Of a stretch of DNA of 64,000 nt, positions 16,788 to 25,510 are shown piece after piece. The notes under the pieces are model-generated. The model searched no databases. It saw only the letters and a list, made by a program, of their open reading frames with translations, and was not told the origin of the DNA. The stretch is from OFTM10 sp964344055 (GTDB lineage: Bacteria; Actinomycetota; Acidimicrobiia; Acidimicrobiales; Aldehydirespiratoraceae). The stretch is taken from the NCBI GenBank assembly GCA_964344055.1, contig CAYFLT010000012.1, forward strand, positions 8,400 to 72,399. The letters are read 5' to 3'. Every line of letters starts with the position of its first letter. Within the stretch, counting starts at the first letter, position 1. The position numbers were made by a program, and so were the translations under genes.

Positions 16788-18191
16788 CCGAGTCCCGCGT
16801 CCCGCGCGTCGCGCCTGATCTCAGCGAGCCCCGGCGGATCCATTTGGTGGGCGCCGGCGGCGCCGGGATGGGTGCGATCGCGGCGGTCCTTCACGCCATG
16901 GGTCACGNNNNNNNNNNGTTCGGACCTCAAGGACGGTCAGGTGGCCGAGAGGCTCCGCGCCGACGGCATGACCATCGACATCGGTCACGATGCCACACAT
17001 CTACGCGACGCCGAACTGGTGGCCATCAGCACCGCCATCCCTGAGCGGAATCCCGAGGTGGCCGCGGCCCGCGAGAACGGCATTCCGGTGCTGCGGCGAT
17101 CCGACATCCTCCCCGCCATCTCCGCGGAACGGCGCACTGTCGTGGTTGCCGGTACCCACGGCAAGACCACGACCAGCTCGATGCTGGCCCTCGCCCTCGT
17201 GGAGGCAGAGCTGCGCCCCTCGTTCATCATCGGCGGCGACGTCAACGAGATCGGGTCCGGTGCAGTGTGGGACGACGGTGAGTGGTTCGTCATCGAAGGT
17301 GACGAGTCCGACCGGACCTTCCTCTCCCTCGGAGCCGAGGTGGCGGTGATCACCAACGTGGAGCCCGACCACCTCGAGACCTACGGCAACGACCCGGCCG
17401 CGCTCGAGGCCGCCTTCGTCGAGTTCGCGAACGCCGCGCCGATCCGTATCATCTGCGCGGACGATCCCGGCTCCCGCCGGCTGGCCGAAACGGTCGGCGG
17501 TACGACCTACGGAACATCCCCCGACGCGGACTTCCGGATGGTGGACGTCGACCGGGGGAGGGCACGAGTCTCGTTCACCGTCCGCCACGACGATCAAGAC
17601 GTCGTACGCATCGACCTCCCGACGCCCGGGATGCACAACGCGCGCAACGCCGCGGCCGCCGTGGTGACCGCCCTGCAGTTGGGAGCGCCCCCGGACGCGG
17701 CGGCTCGAGCACTCGGTCGCTTCGGCGGGGTGGCGCGGCGCTTCGAGTTCCGCGGAGAGGTCGGCGGCGTCACCTTCGTCGACGACTACGCCCACCTCCC
17801 CAGTGAGGTCGAGGCCGCACTCGCCGCGGCGCGCGACGGCGACTGGCGTCGGATCGTCTGCGTGTTCCAACCCCATCGCTACAGCCGAACCGCCGCGCTC
17901 TGGCGCGACTTCGCCGGCTCGTTCTCGATGGCGGACCAGCTCGTGATCACCGACATCTACTCGTCGGGGGAGACACCCCGGCCCGGCATCACCGGAAAAC
18001 TGATCGTCGATTCCGTCCTCGACTCCGACCCTTGGGCGTCAGTGGCATGGCTGCCCCGGCTCGACGACGTCGTCAACTGGCTCGCGAACCGTCTCCGGCC
18101 CGGTGACCTCTGCCTCACCCTCGGAGCCGGGGACCTCACCACCTTGCCCGACCTCGTCATGGGCCGGCTCGCCGCGCGAGGTGCGGCGTGA
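16784..18191 (+). CDS. murC: UDP-MurNAc:L-alanine ligase MurC, with a 10-N gap
   Basis: The protein begins MTESRVPRVAPDLSEPRRIH and has the N-terminal loop LVGAGGAGMGAIAAVLHAMGH. N bases at 16908-16917 then replace about four residues before SDLKDGQ. The ATP loop is VAGTHGKTTTSSMLA, followed by EGDESDRTFLSL, TNVEPDHLETYG, FVDDYAHLPSEVEAAL and VFQPHRYSRTAAL. A true gap of 9 bases would restore the frame, so I read this as one intact gene of about 468 residues. It adds the first amino acid to UDP-MurNAc. Confidence 0.95.
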
Positions 18192-19135
18192 TGATCGCGG
18201 ACCTGGGGCTCGACCAGGTGATCGAACGCCTCGTCGAGCGGCTGGGCGGGGCCGTCGAACGCGATGCCGATCTGGGCGGCCTGACCACCTACCGGGTCGG
18301 TGGGCCCGCGGCGGCATTGGTCCAGGTCGGCGATGAACAGGCGCTCGCGACGCTGGCCGCAGAGATCGCCGGAACGGGAGTCGAGCTCCTCGTGATCGGT
18401 CGAGGCTCGAACCTCCTCGTGGCCGACCGAGGATTCCCCGGCGTGGCCCTCCAGCTGGGCGAACGCTTCAGCGAAGTGCACTTCGATGGAACGACGATGA
18501 CCGTGGGCGGTGCGGCCAACCTGCCGGTCGTCGCCCGGCGGACGGTGCAGGAGGGCCTGCGCGGGTTCGAGTGGGCGGTCGGGGTACCCGGATCCGTCGG
18601 CGGCGCCGTACGGATGAACGCCGGAGGACACGGTGCCGAGATCGTCGACTCGATCGTCTCCGCCCGCGTGATCGACCTGCGCTCCGGCGAGGTCACCTCC
18701 CGTACCCGGGAAGCACTCGCGCTCACCTACCGCGCCTCGGCCCTCGGCCCGGCCGAGCTCGTCATGAGCGCCACCTTCGAGCTGTCGCGAGGAGAGCCGG
18801 ACGAGGGACGCGTGACGCTGGCCGAGATCGTCCAATGGCGCCGCGCCAATCAGCCCGGTGGACAGAACGCGGGTTCCGTCTTCACCAACCCACCCGGTGA
18901 CAGCGCGGGTCGCCTCATCGACACCGCCGGGGGCAGAGGGCTTCGGATCGGCACGGCGGAGGTGTCGACCAAACACGCCAACTTCATCCAGTCCGACGAC
19001 GCCGGCTCCGCCGACGACGTCCTCGCGGTCATGCGAGCCGTGCAAGCCCTCGTGTGGGAGCAGCACGGTGTGCATCTCCATGCCGAAACCCATCTCGTCG
19101 GCTTCGACGAGCCGCTCGAGGAGGCTGTCGAGTGA
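18188..19135 (+). CDS. murB: UDP-N-acetylenolpyruvoylglucosamine reductase MurB
   Basis: The FAD enzyme reduces UDP-GlcNAc-enolpyruvate to UDP-MurNAc. It has 315 residues from GTG 18188, or 314 from the adjacent ATG 18191; both overlap the murC stop. Motifs are TTYRVGGPAAALVQV, VIGRGSNLLVADRGFPG, VGVPGSVGGAVRMNAGGHG (FAD loop), YRASALGPAELVMSATF and GSVFTNPPGDSAGRLIDTAG with catalytic Ser. The order murG-murC-murB-ftsQ is typical of dcw clusters. Confidence 0.96.
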   Translation: MMIADLGLDQVIERLVERLGGAVERDADLGGLTTYRVGGPAAALVQVGDEQALATLAAEIAGTGVELLVIGRGSNLLVADRGFPGVALQLGERFSEVHFDGTTMTVGGAANLPVVARRTVQEGLRGFEWAVGVPGSVGGAVRMNAGGHGAEIVDSIVSARVIDLRSGEVTSRTREALALTYRASALGPAELVMSATFELSRGEPDEGRVTLAEIVQWRRANQPGGQNAGSVFTNPPGDSAGRLIDTAGGRGLRIGTAEVSTKHANFIQSDDAGSADDVLAVMRAVQALVWEQHGVHLHAETHLVGFDEPLEEAVE

Positions 19136-19968
19136 CCTCTGCCGCAGTACGCATCGATCCTCGCCTCCGTGCCCGTCGCATCGAAGTGCGTCGCGCCGAA
19201 GGCCGGCGGCGGTTGAGGCTCGTGCTGATGCTCGTCGTTCTCGTGGCCGCCGGAGCGGGTGCGTGGGGACTGACCCGTTCCCCCCTCCTCGATCTCGACC
19301 ATGTCCGGGTCGAGGGAGTCTCGACCGAGACGGCATCGGCAGTCGCCGACGCGGCCGGCGCCGCGAGGGGGACTGCGCTCCTCGACCTCGATCTCGGCGC
19401 CATCGAGGCCTCGGTGGCCGAATTGCCCTGGGTCGCCTCGGTGGAAGCGACCCGGCAGTGGCCCGGGACGTTGCACATCGCGGTCACCGAGCGAGTGGCG
19501 ATCGCCCGGTTGCCGGTCGGCGACGGCACCTACTACATGGTCGACGCCGACGGCGTGGCCATGGGGGTCAGCGCCGCAGTGGATGCCGAACTCCCCCTGA
19601 TCGCGGTCATCGCGGACGGCGAGTTGGGAGGGGTCCAGGCGATCGGGCTTCCCGGCATCGCCGTCGTCACGGCTATGCCTGCCGATCTCGGCCCATGGGT
19701 CAGCTCGGTCCTCGTCGACCCGTCCGGTGCGGAAGTCACGGTCGGGCTCGATCTCGTGGGAGGCGCGCTGGCAGAGCTCGGCGACACCGACCTCCTCGAG
19801 GACAAGTTGGCCTCGCTACGGGCCGTCCTGGCCGGCGCCGATCTCCGGTGCATCGAAGTGATCGACATCCGGGTGGCGGACCTCCCCACCATCATGCGAG
19901 ACCCGGTCTGTGATCAAGCCGTCACAGGCGCGGCGGCCCCGGCGAGCGATGGGGAGGCCGGTGGGTGA
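19132..19968 (+). CDS. ftsQ: Cell division protein FtsQ
   Basis: The start is GTG 19132, overlapping murB, giving 278 residues. A basic cytoplasmic tail (RLRARRIEVRRAEGRRRLR) and one transmembrane helix (LVLMLVVLVAAGAGAWGL) precede the POTRA domain (LLDLDHVRVEGVSTETASAVADAAG, then LPWVASVEATRQWPGTLHIAVTER) and the FtsQ beta domain. It anchors the FtsQLB complex. An upstream in-frame ATG at 19054 would run deep into murB and is rejected. The last residues are alanine-rich and variable. Confidence 0.93.
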   Translation: MTSAAVRIDPRLRARRIEVRRAEGRRRLRLVLMLVVLVAAGAGAWGLTRSPLLDLDHVRVEGVSTETASAVADAAGAARGTALLDLDLGAIEASVAELPWVASVEATRQWPGTLHIAVTERVAIARLPVGDGTYYMVDADGVAMGVSAAVDAELPLIAVIADGELGGVQAIGLPGIAVVTAMPADLGPWVSSVLVDPSGAEVTVGLDLVGGALAELGDTDLLEDKLASLRAVLAGADLRCIEVIDIRVADLPTIMRDPVCDQAVTGAAAPASDGEAGG

Positions 19969-20021
19969 CCACGCCGAGCCGCTGCGCGCGAAGCGTCCGC
20001 ACGCGATTCCATTCGCGGGTA

Positions 20022-20053
20022 TACCGTCAGCCCTTGATTCGCACATGTACCGT
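20022..20053 (+). promoter_or_regulatory. Two -10-like hexamers upstream of ftsZ
   Basis: Within the 137-bp gap between ftsQ and ftsZ, TACCGT occurs at 20022-20027 (inside TATACCGT) and again at 20048-20053. Both fit TANNNT and sit 53-79 bases before the ftsZ start, so ftsZ may have its own promoters besides readthrough from the wall genes. No -35 motif is clear. Confidence 0.35.
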
Positions 20054-20105
20054 GCTTCGCGCAGGGCGATCCCTACCGAATTCTCGCAACGAGGACACAC
20101 CCGTG

Positions 20106-21227
20106 ATGTCTGATCCCCAGAACTATCTCGCCGTCATCAAGGTCGTCGGCGTCGGTGGCGGAGGCGTCAATGCCGTCAACCGGATGATCGACGCCGGTCT
20201 CAAGGGCGTCGAGTTCATCGCCGCGAACACCGACGCCCAGGCGCTGCTGATGAGCGACGCCGATGAGAAGCTCGACATCGGTCGGGATCTCACCCGCGGA
20301 CTCGGCGCCGGCTCGGATCCCGAAATCGGCCGCCAGGCCGCGGAGGAACACGTCGACGAGATCCGGGAGTCCCTCGCGGGCGCCGACATGGTCTTCATCA
20401 CCGCGGGGAAGGGTGGAGGTACCGGCACTGGTGCAGCCCCCGTCATCGCCGAGATCGCCAAGAGCCAGGGTGCACTGACGATCGGTGTGGTCACCCGGCC
20501 GTTCGCCTTCGAGGGCCGGCGACGTTCGGTCCAGGCCGAGCAGGGCATCCAGCAGCTGAAGGACAAGGTCGACACCCTCATCGTCATCCCGAACGATCGA
20601 CTCCTCAGCATCGCCACCAACGACACGTCCGTGCTGAACGCCTTCAAGATGGCCGACGAGATCCTCCTGCAGGGTGTACAGGGCATCACCGACCTCATCA
20701 CCACGCCCGGCCTGATCAACACCGACTTCGCCGACGTCCGCACGGTGATGACCGACGCCGGCTCCGCGCTCATGGGCATCGGCCACGGAAGTGGCGAGGG
20801 AAGGGCGGTCGGCGCCGCCCGCGCCGCCATCTCGAGCCCCCTCCTCGAAGCCTCGATCGAGAACGCCCGCGGCATCCTCCTGAACATCTGCGGCGGCCCA
20901 GACCTCGGTCTGTTGGAGGTGAACGAGGCGGCCGAGATCATCCATGGTGTCGCCCACCAGGACGCCAACATCATCTTCGGGGCGGTCATCGACGACGAGA
21001 TGGGCGACGAGGTCAGGGTCACCGTCATCGCCGCCGGCTTCGATCGGTGGGACGACAGCGGATCGCGTCCTGCGGCCCGGCCGATCAGTCGCCCCGACTT
21101 CGACGACGAAGGGGGCGAGCCCACCGGTGAGGTGCCGATCGTCGACGTGTTCGCCACCGGCGACGACGGCGACGAAGACCTCGACCTGGGCGACGACGAC
21201 TTCGACGTTCCGTCGTTCCTGAAGTAG
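20106..21227 (+). CDS. ftsZ: Cell division GTPase FtsZ
   Basis: The 373-residue tubulin homologue starts at ATG 20106 (GTG 20103 is also possible). It has VVGVGGGGVNAVNRMID, the tubulin signature GKGGGTGTGAAPVIA, the T7 loop VNTDFADVRTVM-like segment (INTDFADVRTVMTDAGSALMGIG) and a variable acidic linker (residues ~320-365). The C-terminal peptide DFDVPSFLK is the docking motif for partners such as SepF and FtsW. No ftsA is present, as is normal in Actinobacteria; SepF encoded at 22713 is the likely membrane anchor. Confidence 0.98.
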   Translation: MSDPQNYLAVIKVVGVGGGGVNAVNRMIDAGLKGVEFIAANTDAQALLMSDADEKLDIGRDLTRGLGAGSDPEIGRQAAEEHVDEIRESLAGADMVFITAGKGGGTGTGAAPVIAEIAKSQGALTIGVVTRPFAFEGRRRSVQAEQGIQQLKDKVDTLIVIPNDRLLSIATNDTSVLNAFKMADEILLQGVQGITDLITTPGLINTDFADVRTVMTDAGSALMGIGHGSGEGRAVGAARAAISSPLLEASIENARGILLNICGGPDLGLLEVNEAAEIIHGVAHQDANIIFGAVIDDEMGDEVRVTVIAAGFDRWDDSGSRPAARPISRPDFDDEGGEPTGEVPIVDVFATGDDGDEDLDLGDDDFDVPSFLK

Positions 21228-21231
21228 CGCG

Positions 21232-21909
21232 GTGCTGACCCGGCGCCTGCCCGCGGGGCGAGCGGCGGCAGTCGAGATCTGCTTCAGCGATCGGGCCGAC
21301 GGCGACTTCAGGATCGACGGGCCCTCCGAGGAACTCGCGGCCCGTCGACAGAATCTGATGGCGGGGGAGTGGACCTGGCTCCGCCAGGTCCACGGATCCC
21401 GCGTCGTGGAGGTCACGGTCGCGGGAGAACACGCCGGCACCGAAGCTGACGCCAGTGTCACCGTGGTGCCCGGGGCCGTGTTGGCGGTGCAGACGGCCGA
21501 CTGTGTGCCGGTCGTGCTCGTGGCCGACGGCGGCGTGGCGGTCGCGCACGCGGGTTGGCGTGGCGTCGTCGAGGGCGTGCTGGCTGCCACCACCGAGTCG
21601 CTCCGCGAGCTCACCAAAGGCTCCGTCGAGGCTGTCATCGGTCCCTGCATCGGGCCGGGCCACTACGAATTCGGTGAGACCGAGCTGGCAATGGTGGAGG
21701 AGGCCGCCGGCCCCGAGGTGCGGGGCGTGACCCTGTCGGGTACACCTGCGCTGGACATGGCGGCCGCGGTACGTTCCGTGCTCCGCGCGGCGGGCGTCGA
21801 TCGGGTGGGCGAGATCGGCCGAGACACCGCCGGCGAGGACTGGTTCTCGCATCGGGTCCGCGGCGATGTCGGACGGCAGGTGACGGCTGCGAGACTGGTA
21901 CCACGATGA
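21232..21909 (+). CDS. pgeF: Multicopper-oxidase-fold (laccase domain) protein PgeF/YlmD
   Basis: The 225-residue DUF152 protein starts at GTG 21232, four bases after ftsZ. It has QVHGSRVV, TADCVPVVLVADGGVAVAHAGWRGVVEGVL and IGPCIGPGHYEFGE, containing the conserved His-Cys-His metal site. Homologues are purine nucleoside phosphorylase/adenosine deaminase enzymes or act in peptidoglycan editing (PgeF). Position directly after ftsZ is conserved in Actinobacteria and Firmicutes (ylmD). Confidence 0.9.
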   Translation: MLTRRLPAGRAAAVEICFSDRADGDFRIDGPSEELAARRQNLMAGEWTWLRQVHGSRVVEVTVAGEHAGTEADASVTVVPGAVLAVQTADCVPVVLVADGGVAVAHAGWRGVVEGVLAATTESLRELTKGSVEAVIGPCIGPGHYEFGETELAMVEEAAGPEVRGVTLSGTPALDMAAAVRSVLRAAGVDRVGEIGRDTAGEDWFSHRVRGDVGRQVTAARLVPR

Positions 21910-22571
21910 ACGAGCACGCTGCAGCCGAAGGGATCGACGCCGCCGCGATCGCGACTCGAGCCCAAGCCGTCCGGCGACGAGTCGAGGCAGCCGGGGGTCA
22001 CCACGTCCGCATCGTCGCGGTCAGCAAGACCTTCCCAGCGGCGGCCGTCGATGCCGCCGTGAACGCGGGATTCACCGACATCGGTGAGAGTTACGCCCAG
22101 GAGTGCATCGCCAAGTTCGCCGAGGTCACCACCGCGCCGACGCTTCACTTCGTCGGGGGCCTCCAGCGCAACAAGGTCCGGCACCTCGCCCCGATCGTGG
22201 ATCTGTGGCAATCGGTGGATCGACCCGAGCTCGGCGACGAGATCGCCAAGCGTGCACCGGGGGCACGAGTGCTGGTGCAAGTCGACATCTCGGGGGAGGA
22301 CACGAAGGGAGGCTGCCCGCCCGACGGGGCGGCGGCCCTGGTCGAGCACCTCCGGAACGCGGGGCTGCGGGTGGAGGGGCTCATGGGCATCGCGCTTCAC
22401 GCCGAACCGGAGGCCGGCCGTCCGGGATTCCGGCTCCTCCGGTCGCTGGTCGACGAGCTCGGCCTCCAGGAATGTTCCATGGGCATGACCGCCGACCTCG
22501 AGGTGGCGATCGAAGAGGGCGCGACGATGGTGCGGGTCGGCACCGACATCTTCGGGCCCCGCACTCGCTGA
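21906..22571 (+). CDS. PLP homeostasis protein (YggS/YlmE family)
   Basis: This 221-residue single-domain PLP-binding protein overlaps pgeF by 4 bp. Lys41 in VRIVAVSKTFP binds PLP. Other motifs are IGESYAQECIAKFAEV, HFVGGLQRNKV, LVQVDISGEDTKGGCPPD and SMGMTADLEVAIEEGATMVRVGTDIFGPR, which bind the phosphate. The family buffers PLP and has no known catalytic reaction. It is the ylmE gene of the ftsZ-ylmDE-sepF arrangement. Confidence 0.95.
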   Translation: MNEHAAAEGIDAAAIATRAQAVRRRVEAAGGHHVRIVAVSKTFPAAAVDAAVNAGFTDIGESYAQECIAKFAEVTTAPTLHFVGGLQRNKVRHLAPIVDLWQSVDRPELGDEIAKRAPGARVLVQVDISGEDTKGGCPPDGAAALVEHLRNAGLRVEGLMGIALHAEPEAGRPGFRLLRSLVDELGLQECSMGMTADLEVAIEEGATMVRVGTDIFGPRTR

Positions 22572-22686
22572 CGTCTGTCGCCGACACCCTCCTCACGGAT
22601 CGGCCTCGAACCCGTTCGCGAGTGGAAAGGCGCAGGTCAGAAGGGTTGTCGTGCCAAGATGACACCTTCGGCGAGAGCCGGGGCGA

Positions 22687-22706
22687 TATCCTTTCGCCGA
22701 GGAGGG
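22687..22706 (+). promoter_or_regulatory. sepF promoter -10 and ribosome site
   Basis: TATCCT at 22687-22692 fits a -10 element, and GGAGGG at 22701-22706 lies six bases before GTG 22713. Together they suggest a short leader and fix GTG 22713 as the start of sepF. A start at 22659 would lie upstream of both. Confidence 0.5.
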
Positions 22707-22712
22707 ACCACG

Positions 22713-23309
22713 GTGTCCATGCTGAAAAAGACGCTGATCTACCTCGGGCTCGGACCCGACGAGGAGTACGACCACTTCGACGACTACGCACCGAATCCGG
22801 TCGCGGTCGGTCAGAGTGAACCCGTCCTGGCCGAAGCCCGCCCGACCGTACGCGCGGTGGCGGATCAGCCGGCGCGGCCGGCATCGTCCACGGTTCGGCC
22901 AGTTCCCAATCCCGCCCCCACTTCCGGTTCGGTGCGGGTCGTTCCCGCGGACCCCGCGCCTGCGCAGGAGAGCCAGCCGGCGCCGGCGGCATCGGCCACG
23001 GCGGCTGCCCGCCAATCGGCAGGTCCTGCGGTTCGAATCGTCGAGTCGCCCTCTTCCAAGCCCCACGCCATGAGCCCCACCTCCTTCAACGAGGCTCAGG
23101 GGATCGGCGACCGGTTCAAGGCCGGTCAGGCCGTGATCGTGAACCTCCAGGGGGTCGACCGGGATCTCCGCCGGCGGCTCGTCGACTTCGCGAGCGGGCT
23201 CTGCTACGCGCTCGGCGGGAAGATGGACCGGGTGGCCGATCAGGTCTACCTGCTCACCCCGGCTGATGTCGTGGTGTCGGCTGCCGACACCCAGCGCGCC
23301 CTGGACTGA
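22713..23309 (+). CDS. sepF: Cell division protein SepF
   Basis: The 198-residue protein starts at GTG 22713 with VSMLKKTLIYLGLGPDEEY, an amphipathic membrane-targeting helix. A proline- and alanine-rich linker (residues ~35-120) leads into the C-terminal SepF domain (PTSFNEAQGIGDRFKAGQAVIVNLQGVDRDLRRRLVDFASGLCYALGGKMDRVADQVYLLTP). SepF links FtsZ filaments to the membrane in Actinobacteria, which lack FtsA. The linker is longer than in Bacillus, as is common in this phylum. Confidence 0.96.
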   Translation: MSMLKKTLIYLGLGPDEEYDHFDDYAPNPVAVGQSEPVLAEARPTVRAVADQPARPASSTVRPVPNPAPTSGSVRVVPADPAPAQESQPAPAASATAAARQSAGPAVRIVESPSSKPHAMSPTSFNEAQGIGDRFKAGQAVIVNLQGVDRDLRRRLVDFASGLCYALGGKMDRVADQVYLLTPADVVVSAADTQRALD

Positions 23310-23324
23310 GCGTCACTCGCCGCC

Positions 23325-23582
23325 GTGCTCGACCTCGTCTGCCTCGCGCTCACCCTCTATCTGATCGCCATCATCGGCCGGATCCTGCTGAGCTGGTTCC
23401 CGCTGGACCCGAACGGCTTCATGGCCACGGTGGCAGGGTTCCTCTACGTCATCACCGACCCGGTGCTGGGACCGCTCCGGCGGGCGATCCCCGCGGTTCG
23501 CATCGGCAACATGGCCATCGACCTGTCGCCGATCATCGTCATCATCGGGATCCAGGTCTTCCAGGCGATCATCGGCTGCTGA
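23325..23582 (+). CDS. yggT: YggT-family membrane protein (SepG-like)
   Basis: This 85-residue protein starts at GTG 23325. It has two hydrophobic helices (LVCLALTLYLIAIIGRILLSWFP and IDLSPIIVIIGIQVFQAII) separated by the conserved loop DPVLGPLRRAIPAVRIGNMAIDLSP. In Streptomyces the gene at this place, sepG, helps localise FtsZ and affects nucleoid compaction. It lies 15 bases after sepF and probably shares its transcript. Confidence 0.9.
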   Translation: MLDLVCLALTLYLIAIIGRILLSWFPLDPNGFMATVAGFLYVITDPVLGPLRRAIPAVRIGNMAIDLSPIIVIIGIQVFQAIIGC

Positions 23583-23645
23583 GCCGGCGAAACCACCACG
23601 CTCCGGGCCACACGGAAGGTCCCCGATCACGCGCGGTGCGGGGTC

Positions 23646-23651
23646 TACGCT
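23646..23651 (+). promoter_or_regulatory. -10-like hexamer, apparent leaderless start of divIVA
   Basis: TACGCT lies 7 bases before ATG 23659 with no Shine-Dalgarno sequence between. This would give a leaderless divIVA transcript separate from sepF-yggT. Confidence 0.45.
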
Positions 23652-23658
23652 CTCCCGC

Positions 23659-25401
23659 ATGGATGAGCTCTCCCCTCTTTTCCAGGACATCGAGTTCCAC
23701 GTTCTCTTCCGGGGCTACGACCCCGATGAGGTCGACGCCTACGTCGATCGGGTCGCAAAGGCGGCCGCTCTGGTACAGGGACGGCTCACGGAGCTGCAGG
23801 AGCGCGTCGAAGCGGCCGAGACCCGCAGCGTCGGGGCTCCAGCCGGCACCGACACCGAGGCCACCCTCACCCGCACGCTGATCCTCGCCCAGCGCACCGC
23901 CGACGCGGCGGTCGCCGAGGCCAAGGAGGAGGCGGCGTTCATCGTCGCCGGCGCCGAGTCCGAGGCCCAGGCCCAGCTGCGAAGCGCGCAGGCCGAGGCG
24001 GCCTCCACCATCAAGACCGCCGACGACCACGCCTCCCGGGTGAAGGCCGAGGCCGAGACCGATCGTCGCCGACTCCTGGCCGAGGCGGAGACGATGGCCG
24101 CGGCCGCCGCGTCCTCCGAACGAGACCGCCTGGCAGCGGAGGTGTCCGAGCTCGAGCAGTACCGGGGCTTCCTCCAGGACGATGTCGAGATCCTCGAGCG
24201 GTACCTGATCGAGGAGCGCGCCGCCCTTGCGGCGACGGTGTCGGCCCTCACCGACCTCGTCGAGCGGCCGGAGGCGTTCCGCGCCTCGGTGCCCCCGGCC
24301 ACCTCCGGCATCGTGCGCGACGAGGTCCCCGACGACGAGCTGCTCGGCGTTGCCCACGAGGCCCCCACCCTCCCCGGCGACGAACCCTCCGCGACCCCCG
24401 ACATCGACTTGACGGCCGACGACTCCGCCGCGGCCCCTCTGGCGACGGCAGGCATCGACGTGACCGAGACGCCGATCCACCCGGTCGACGCCGGCGGCGG
24501 GCCGATCGAGGCTGCGAGCTATGTGGTGGACGATCGTGTGGAAGTGGCCGATCCGGTCTCTGATGCTGCGGTCATCGCGGTGCCGGACATTCCGAACGAC
24601 GACGCCGCGGAGGCAGGACTGGATTCGCCTGGACTGTTCGCCGACACCTCGGTCTTCGGTGAGGTGGACGACTCCCTCCCCGCAGAAGAGGACGATCCGG
24701 CGGGCGAGGTGGGCACCGCGCAGGAGTCCGAGCCGGCGGTTTTCATCGACGACCTCGCCACTGCCGGCTCGGCTGATGACGATGCGGTCACCGAAGTGAG
24801 CGATCAGGGCGAGGACCCCGGCGCGATCGCCACTCCGGCCGCGGCCGAGCGCGACCCGGGTCCCCTGTCGGGCTGGGACGAGCCCCGGTTCGGCGGCCAG
24901 GAACCGGCAACCATCGACCTCACCGAGCCGTCGGCCACATCCGATTCGGGGGGATCGTCTTCGTCGAGTCCACCCGTCAGCCCGACTCCGTCGTCGCCCT
25001 CACCGAGCGTCGGGGATGCCGGCGAGACCACCGCCGGTGCGGTCTGGTCGGGGCCCGATGCGTTGGCTTCGGGCGGGGAGACGGGAACGGCCACCGCCGA
25101 GACGCCTCCCCTCCTCGTCACCGCCGCGGACCTCGAGTCCGGGGAAGGCGCCGCCGGTGTGGTCGAGGTCGATGCGGGCCCGGCGACGGCACCCATACCC
25201 GTCATCGAGCTTCCCGACCAGGAGGCCTCGCTCTTCGCAGACCCGGAGCCGATTGCGCAGGCCGATGATCCCTTCCTGGCCCAGCTACGCGAGGCAGTTG
25301 CGAGCGACGATGATCTGAGCCTGGGTGACGACGCCCTGTCGGCATTCTTCGACCAGGATGACGACGAGAACGGCAGCTCCTGGTTCGGACGGCGACGCTG
25401 A
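23659..25401 (+). CDS. divIVA: DivIVA/Wag31-type polar growth protein with long acidic C-terminus
   Basis: Residues 1-40 (DIEFHVLFRGYDPDEVDAYVDRVAKAAALV) form the DivIVA N-terminal membrane-curvature domain. A long alanine/glutamate coiled coil follows to about residue 200 (ILAQRTADAAVAEAKEEAAFIVAGAESEAQAQL). The remaining ~380 residues are low-complexity, acidic and rich in Asp, Ala, Pro and Thr, ending in a short hydrophobic/basic tail (GSSWFGRRR). At 580 residues it is much longer than mycobacterial Wag31 (about 260). By position it should mark poles and septa. The role of the tail is unknown. Confidence 0.88.
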   Translation: MDELSPLFQDIEFHVLFRGYDPDEVDAYVDRVAKAAALVQGRLTELQERVEAAETRSVGAPAGTDTEATLTRTLILAQRTADAAVAEAKEEAAFIVAGAESEAQAQLRSAQAEAASTIKTADDHASRVKAEAETDRRRLLAEAETMAAAAASSERDRLAAEVSELEQYRGFLQDDVEILERYLIEERAALAATVSALTDLVERPEAFRASVPPATSGIVRDEVPDDELLGVAHEAPTLPGDEPSATPDIDLTADDSAAAPLATAGIDVTETPIHPVDAGGGPIEAASYVVDDRVEVADPVSDAAVIAVPDIPNDDAAEAGLDSPGLFADTSVFGEVDDSLPAEEDDPAGEVGTAQESEPAVFIDDLATAGSADDDAVTEVSDQGEDPGAIATPAAAERDPGPLSGWDEPRFGGQEPATIDLTEPSATSDSGGSSSSSPPVSPTPSSPSPSVGDAGETTAGAVWSGPDALASGGETGTATAETPPLLVTAADLESGEGAAGVVEVDAGPATAPIPVIELPDQEASLFADPEPIAQADDPFLAQLREAVASDDDLSLGDDALSAFFDQDDDENGSSWFGRRR

Positions 25402-25420
25402 CATCCTGTGCCGCTGAGGC

Positions 25421-25440
25421 CCGGAATGCGTCGATTCCGG
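25421..25440. terminator. Weak hairpin after divIVA
   Basis: CCGGAAT (25421-25427) and ATTCCGG (25434-25440) pair around a six-base loop, 20 bases after the divIVA stop. No T-run follows, so it is at best a weak or Rho-assisted terminator. Confidence 0.4.
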
Positions 25441-25510
25441 CTGTCGCGCCCCTAAACTCCCGGACCTGACCGGGGCACGAGTCCGGTCGATGGACCGAGA
25501 GGACCACGCA

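Noticed and set aside
20073..21650. Long minus-strand open frame (about 525 codons) opposite ftsZ and pgeF
   Set aside because: It covers two well-recognised genes on the other strand and shows no family motif or ribosome site.
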